This document shows, piece after piece, positions 59,183 to 64,000 of a stretch of DNA of 64,000 nucleotides. The stretch covers positions 9,803,582 through 9,867,581 of the forward strand of contig NC_063262.1 of assembly GCF_019578655.1 (NCBI RefSeq), given 5' to 3'. The translations under genes and the position numbers were made by a program. Each line of letters starts with the position of its first letter. The stretch's first letter is position 1. The DNA is from Ricinus communis (taxonomy: Eukaryota; Streptophyta; Magnoliopsida; Malpighiales; Euphorbiaceae). Under the pieces are notes generated by a model. That model made no database searches and was not told where the DNA came from. It saw only the letters and a list, made by a program, of their open reading frames with translations.

Positions 59183-60679
59183 ATGACTACAGAAATTACT
59201 ATTCACACTTTTGCTCTACAACTTTCTCCTTCATGTAAGAAAACTATATCTAACAAGATAGATCATCTTGTAGAAATCTCCCATATACTAGAAAATGTTC
59301 AAATAGAAAACACTTTAGTACCTATTATGAACCCTTACAATATTTTTAAGAAACAAAACTTTGTCAGAAAAACCTTTAACCAGCTTATCCATAAACAACC
59401 CCTTACAGTAAAAGAATATGTCCAATCTTCTTCTCTTTCTCAGTGTTCTCTTACTGCTACCACATAGGAGCAGTACGTTACTCTCGAGATCCCAACCTCC
59501 TTCATAGAACAGTGGAGAAAACAGGGCTATACCTATCTCCATCTTGGAGCAGTTAGACTAGTCTTATCCTATCATGGAAGGATGGGTTTACCGGTCACAG
59601 CCCGTATGTCGTTACTGGACACAAGATATCTCAAGTATGAGCATGCAGTGATCGGAACGATCGTCACAACACTCAACAGAGGAAGTGTTGTCCTGACCTT
59701 CTTCCCCAACTTTAATTTATCTCTCAATGATCCTTATCTCTCCACTGCCTTAAAAGTTCAAGTCCAGATAACAGGAGCAAATCAGGTTGATAACACTCTC
59801 TCTGCAACTCTACACCATCAGATAGTCTACAGACTACAGGATCATGCGTTTAACCTGCAGATCCCAGGCTTTCAAGCCTCTTCTGATGCGTTGTTCATCA
59901 TGGCCGATTCTGGCCAGATCCCCACTATTGTCCAGGCTCCCAGACAGTTGGAAAAGGAAGATCTTTAAAAGTTGATCCCGACTGAGTGGGTCACCAACTA
60001 CGAAAAGCTTCAGGCATCTCAATCTAAGCCTGTTCAAGCTACAGATCCTCTCTTTATCAATCAAAGAGATGGAACTGTCAAAACGATCTTCACAAAGACT
60101 AGGGAATCTTCTTCAGCTCCATCCATCTTTCAAGCATCCATGATACAATCAGTATCAAGGCCAAGGGAAAAGATCCCTATTCATTCATTCCAGTCCTCTG
60201 GAAACCAGATCTATGCCGCCCATGTTAAAGGACACTTCGTCTGGGATGTTGCCCCAGAGATGTGCCGCCCTGGATGCACTTGTGATGAGGACTTAGATTT
60301 TGCTGAACCTTATTTTCGGCATCCAGAAAAGAATCCTCGAGACATGTCACCGGACACTCCTTGTTCAGAAAGGAGATCAAAGCCGGATGACCGGGATCCA
60401 GATGGTTCCCAAAAGCAACAGACAAGTAAAACACCACTCCCAATGTTTGATGAGGCTATCAAGTTCCTTGCAAAAGAAGGAAAAACAATCATTGATATCT
60501 CTTACGATGAATTCAAGGTACTATTGGCTCAACTTAAGGTCGAATATGGAAAATCCCCTTCTGCAACCTGCAGAAAAGAGATCCAGAATGATCTAGGAGT
60601 TTATAGGCTGGAAAACGAAACTTGCAGGAGCTCAGCTCCTACAGGGTTTGAAACCACAGTTTCGATTACAACGCCATGA
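59183..60679 (+). pseudogene. Viral polyprotein, movement-protein region, with in-frame stops
   Basis: The frame from the ATG at 59183 is interrupted only by a TAG at 59465, a TAA at 59966 and a TGA at 60677; removing no base, the phase is otherwise kept. The segment at about 59470-59900 has the beta-rich pattern of the caulimovirid 30K-type movement protein (GLPVTARMSLLDTRYLKYEH, then GSVVLTFFPNFNLSL). Such proteins help plant viruses pass between cells. The part after 59970 is a less conserved linker with a Cys-rich patch (PEMCRPGCTCDED). It cannot make a full-length product. Confidence 0.8.
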
Positions 60680-62722
60680 ATTTCTAGATGTTCTTCATCT
60701 CTGTCTTCCATATCAGCGGTACAACCAGCAATTCAAGAGTGCTATATGTTCCAACCAGAGGATTTCCCTCCTTTAGGGAAAACAGATAACAAGAGATCAG
60801 AAATCCTTCCTTCAAAGATTTCCCCCTCTAGATCACTAGAACCGCTGACACCACTAGAAGAGGTGCTAAACTGGCAAACCTCCAACTCAATCGTCCAGAA
60901 TACATATCTAAAAAAGATAGATGGGAAACTGGACCAAGCTTTACACCTAGCTCAAAAGCTGGATCATAAGTTGGATACTTTCTCACAAGAAGTACTCCAG
61001 CTTCATTCATCACTTACTGCAAAGTATCAGGCTCTGGATAGAGAGCTTCGGATACCTCAGCCCATTACATCCGCCTTTATACAAAAGGAAAAGGAGATCA
61101 CACGGCTGAAAAAACAAATAGATCAAATTGAGCATGATCTTCGAAGAGACCAGTCTACTATGATTCCATCCTTTACTTCAGCAGCCTCCACATCATCGGC
61201 TATTGCTCCTTCGTACTATTCTTCATTCCCTTTTCTTTCACAACCAGAACAACCACAAGAAACCCTTTATCAGCCCTTTGGCACCTTCTCTCACCTTTAT
61301 CCAAAAAACTCAGAAACCCAGCAAAAGAAAACCTCTCCTCCTTTAGCCTCTAAAGACAAACTTCCAGAGCAATCTCTCATCAGTCCGTATGATTCAGAAT
61401 CCTCTTCAAATACTTCAGAGATGGCGGACATCACTAAGATTCTCATGAACACTTCTGCTACTGATCCCAGTCCAGAAATAGTGGAACCTGAGGATGAGGA
61501 TGCTCAGTCATTCTTTGCTCCCACTGGAGCTCCAAACCCAAGGTCAAAACCAGCTAGCACGGTACCTTGGTTCACTTTTAATGACCTACCACCATCGAAA
61601 TGGAAGGACAAGCTTTCCGAATTCTTGGCATGGATTGATCTCCAGATGACCTTTGAAGGGGCCACACTCAAAAAAGTCCTTGCCGAATTTGTCACAAGGT
61701 TTACCGGAAGCTTAAGAGATTGGTTTCAGTCTCAGCCTGAATACACTAGGCTTCAATTTGTCACTCTGCCAACTCCATTAGCAGCAGTAACAATCCTCCA
61801 TAACCAGTTCCTTGGGAGTTATGACCTTGTCATAAGACAGCAGAAACAAGAGTTCTTTGATCGAAAATGCTGTTCATTAAAAATGAAGGATCTGGAAAAG
61901 CACTATTCGGCTATGTCCAAACTCTACTATGTCATTGGAGGACATGATGGTGACGATACACTAAAGTATACCTTCATCACCTCTCTGCCGGATGAAATAC
62001 AACCTGAGGTCAACAATATGATTGCGGCAACAAAGAGACCAGTCACCTCTATTACACTTGGCGAAATTTGGCAATTCACACTCTCTTCCATTAAGAGATT
62101 GTGTGATCAACAAGAGCTATTCAAAAGGTTATCTCAAAGGGATTTGATAGTTCAAAAGGCTTGCAACAAGAACCACCTCAAGATTAAGTGCAAAGCCGCC
62201 AACTGCGTCTGTTCAAATTATAAGATGAAGCCTGGACATCATTTCCAGAAATACACGCGCAGCAACAAGAAGTTCAGGGAAAAGACCCCAAAGAGGTTCA
62301 AATATTTCCGTAAGAAACGGAATCAAGGGTACAAGTCTGACAGGTGTTTCATCTGTAAAAGAAAGGGACACTATGCAAAAAATTGTCCTAGGAATCCAGA
62401 AAAGTCAGCAAAGATGATCCAACAAGTCAGCATGTCTTTATCTCTTCCAGACTCTTTTGAAGTGGAGATAGAATCTCTACTTTCGGAGCAAGAGGATCTT
62501 ACCCCAAAAAGCTTATTTGGGTTAGAAATGGAGTTCTCAGACTCCACAGAGTCCTCACAAGAATCTTCTTCAGACCCAGACGATAGTGAAATACCAATCT
62601 TGATGATTGATCTGCATGAAGAAAGTCAGGAGAATATTCTGGAAGATGTAATACAATATCCTCTCTCTCCAACCCTACTGTCTTCTTTCTTTGTTTCTTC
62701 CCCACCTCTTGAAACTTTTTAA
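60680..62722 (+). pseudogene. Viral polyprotein, coat-protein region with CCHC finger
   Basis: The same frame stays open for 680 codons to a TAA at 62720. It has a coiled-coil-like stretch (about 60890-61150), a Ser/Pro-rich linker, a folded gag/coat-like core (about 61560-62160, with WKDKLSEFLAWIDLQMTFEG), a Lys/Arg-rich tail and the zinc knuckle CFICKRKGHYAKNC at 62345-62386, followed by an acidic Ser-rich end. This order fits a caulimovirid capsid protein that packages nucleic acid. A second Cys/His group (CKAANCVCSNYKMKPGHH) lies 40 residues before the knuckle. Confidence 0.85.
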
Positions 62723-63250
62723 ATTACTACAAAACCCCCTCCAGTTCCATATATTCCCATACAGATCCTATCTTCAAAATACTCCAAGCTTGTACCAGTA
62801 ATAGCTTTCTTTGACACTGGAGCACAAAGAAGCATGATGAACCCAATGGTTCTCCCATCAGAGTATTGGAAGCCCCATGATCAGTTCTTCAGGGCAGCCA
62901 ATGGTCAAACCTTCAAAACCACTCTGATCACAAGACAGAAGATCGAAATATAGTTTTTTCCTGATTACGTTGTATGGACGCACATCATTGGTTCGGATCT
63001 TCCAAATAAGGATATCTTGATAGGTTTTGATGTTTATCATCAAGCTCAAAAGCTCCAAATTCTTCAAACTGGCATAAAGTTCGAGAGACAGTTTCGGCCA
63101 TACACTGAAACTTCAAATCTATTTTCTCTGACAGATACTATTCCACCATTCTTACCATACACAGAAAAATTCCTTCAGTTCTGTCTAGAATCTCATTCAC
63201 ATTTTCAACATCCTCTTCCTTTATGGAAAAATCCACAATTCTATATCAGC
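62723..63250 (+). pseudogene. Viral aspartic protease region
   Basis: In the same frame, AFFDTGAQRSMMN (DTG at 62813-62821) is the retropepsin active site that would have cut the polyprotein. DILIGFDVYHQ is the downstream hydrophobic-Gly motif. An in-frame TAG lies at 62951, so the domain is broken. Confidence 0.8.
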
Positions 63251-64000
63251 CTCCCCTTCAAACTTAATGAAGACATTAACCCTACTAAAGCCACACACAT
63301 GGGAATGTCTCCCACAGACCTAGCCCTTGCCCGATCGGGAATGCCCGACCGCTACAGCAAGGCCTAATTGAACCCACTACTTCACAATGGGCTTGCCAAG
63401 CCTTTTATGTGGAAAAAAGGTCTGAAAGGATTCGAGGAAAAAAGTGGCTTGTCATAGACTACAAGCCCTTAAACCATTTTCTTCAAGACAATAAATTTCC
63501 TCTTCCTCGGATCTCAAATCTCAAAGTCCATATCCAAAAGGCCCAATACTATTCCAAATTTGACCTAAAGGCGGGCTTTTGGCAACTCGGTATCCAAACA
63601 GGAGAGATACAAGATCGCATTTTGTATCCCTAATGCCCAATACCAGTGGACTGTTATGCCCTTTGGGCTCAAGACGGCCCCATCTCAATTTCAGAAGACC
63701 ATGATTGAGATTTTTGGGCCTATCCTTTACTCTTCTTTGATCTACATCGACAACATCCTACTATTCTCAGAAACAGCAGAGGACCACCACCAACTGTTAC
63801 AACAGTTTCTTGCCATCATCCGGAAATATGGCATTATGTCACGGGAAAAGAAGAGCATTATCACAACGAGAAATTGAATTTCTCGGAATGCATTTCAAGA
63901 ATGGCCAGTACACATATGGTCCCCACCTGACAAAGGAACTTGATGATTTTCCGGAAGAGAATTTATCAGTGAAACAAATTCAACAGTTCCTTAGAATCCT
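63251..64000 (+). pseudogene. Viral reverse transcriptase, frameshifted, cut by the window edge
   Basis: The order is correct: a primer-grip region (WLVIDYKPLNHFLQDNKFPL), then KFDLKAGFWQL, PFGLKTAPSQFQ and the catalytic loop YIDNILLFS at 63743 onward. The loop has Asn for the second Asp of YxDD. Frame shifts near 63345, 63605 and 63865 separate the pieces. After the last shift the frame reads EIEFLGMHFKNGQYTYGPH. RNase H would lie beyond 64000. Confidence 0.85.

Larger units (their letters stand above)
59140..64000 (+). mobile_element. Endogenous pararetrovirus (Caulimoviridae, petuvirus/florendovirus-like), partial
   Basis: An old integrated plant DNA virus copy running off the right edge. 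From the primer site onward a single frame spans movement protein, coat protein with CCHC finger, aspartic protease and reverse transcriptase. One polyprotein carrying all these domains, without LTRs or an integrase, separates it from retrotransposons and points to petuvirus- or florendovirus-type caulimovirids. At least five in-frame stops and three frameshifts (around 63345, 63605 and 63865) make it defective. The left virus-host junction lies somewhere before 59140 and is not defined. Confidence 0.88.

Overview
The window is nuclear DNA from a flowering plant, almost certainly a eudicot. It has no prokaryotic gene layout. The only host genes are an intron-containing CYP71-type cytochrome P450 and a broken terpene synthase with plant-type exon boundaries. 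Everything else is plant transposable elements and one endogenous plant pararetrovirus. Most intergenic DNA is very AT-rich. A P450 next to a TPS-b-type terpene synthase would suit Malpighiales such as Euphorbiaceae, but the species is a guess.

Layout. 0-3.5 kb: decayed Athila/Tat-like Ty3/gypsy pol, then a 108-bp tandem duplication and an unidentified coding relic with two decayed AT-hook-like motifs. 3.55-12.84 kb: a solo LTR (A) of a long-LTR family, split by a complete non-autonomous member of the same family (B, 6348-12715, target duplication GACAG). 13-20 kb: a retroelement ORF relic inside possible CACTA-type termini, foldback MITEs, a (CA)n/(TA)n block, a TRIM element (17530-18382) and a Mutator-like MITE with a 10-bp target duplication. 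20.4-37.7 kb: two copies of a ~1.2-kb duplicated segment flank the P450 gene (23689-29047, two exons, 3.8-kb intron) and a field of gypsy, copia and LINE relics. 37.7-41.1 kb: a copia integrase relic, then three exons of the terpene synthase pseudogene.

41.1-55.1 kb is a nest. A LINE tail lies in the terpene synthase intron. The LINE is split by a nearly complete Ty1/copia element on the minus strand (41485-53838). The copia is itself split by a second complete non-autonomous long-LTR element (C, 43566-50672, target duplication TCATG) and by a 514-bp solo LTR (51392-51905) carrying clustered heat-shock-element motifs upstream of a TATA box. 55.1-59.1 kb is AT-rich DNA with a 1-kb foldback element and a weak F-box-associated-like relic. 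From 59.14 kb to the window end is an endogenous caulimovirid (petuvirus/florendovirus-like) with a tRNA-Met primer site, movement protein, coat protein with CCHC finger, protease and reverse transcriptase, broken by in-frame stops and frameshifts.

The P450 is the only gene that looks intact. The terpene synthase 11 kb away suggests a former terpenoid gene neighbourhood that transposons have broken up. The most unusual items are the two paired, non-coding 6-7-kb LTR elements with exact target duplications, the HSE-bearing solo LTR, the P450 with a substituted oxygen-activation motif, and the long, mostly open viral polyprotein.
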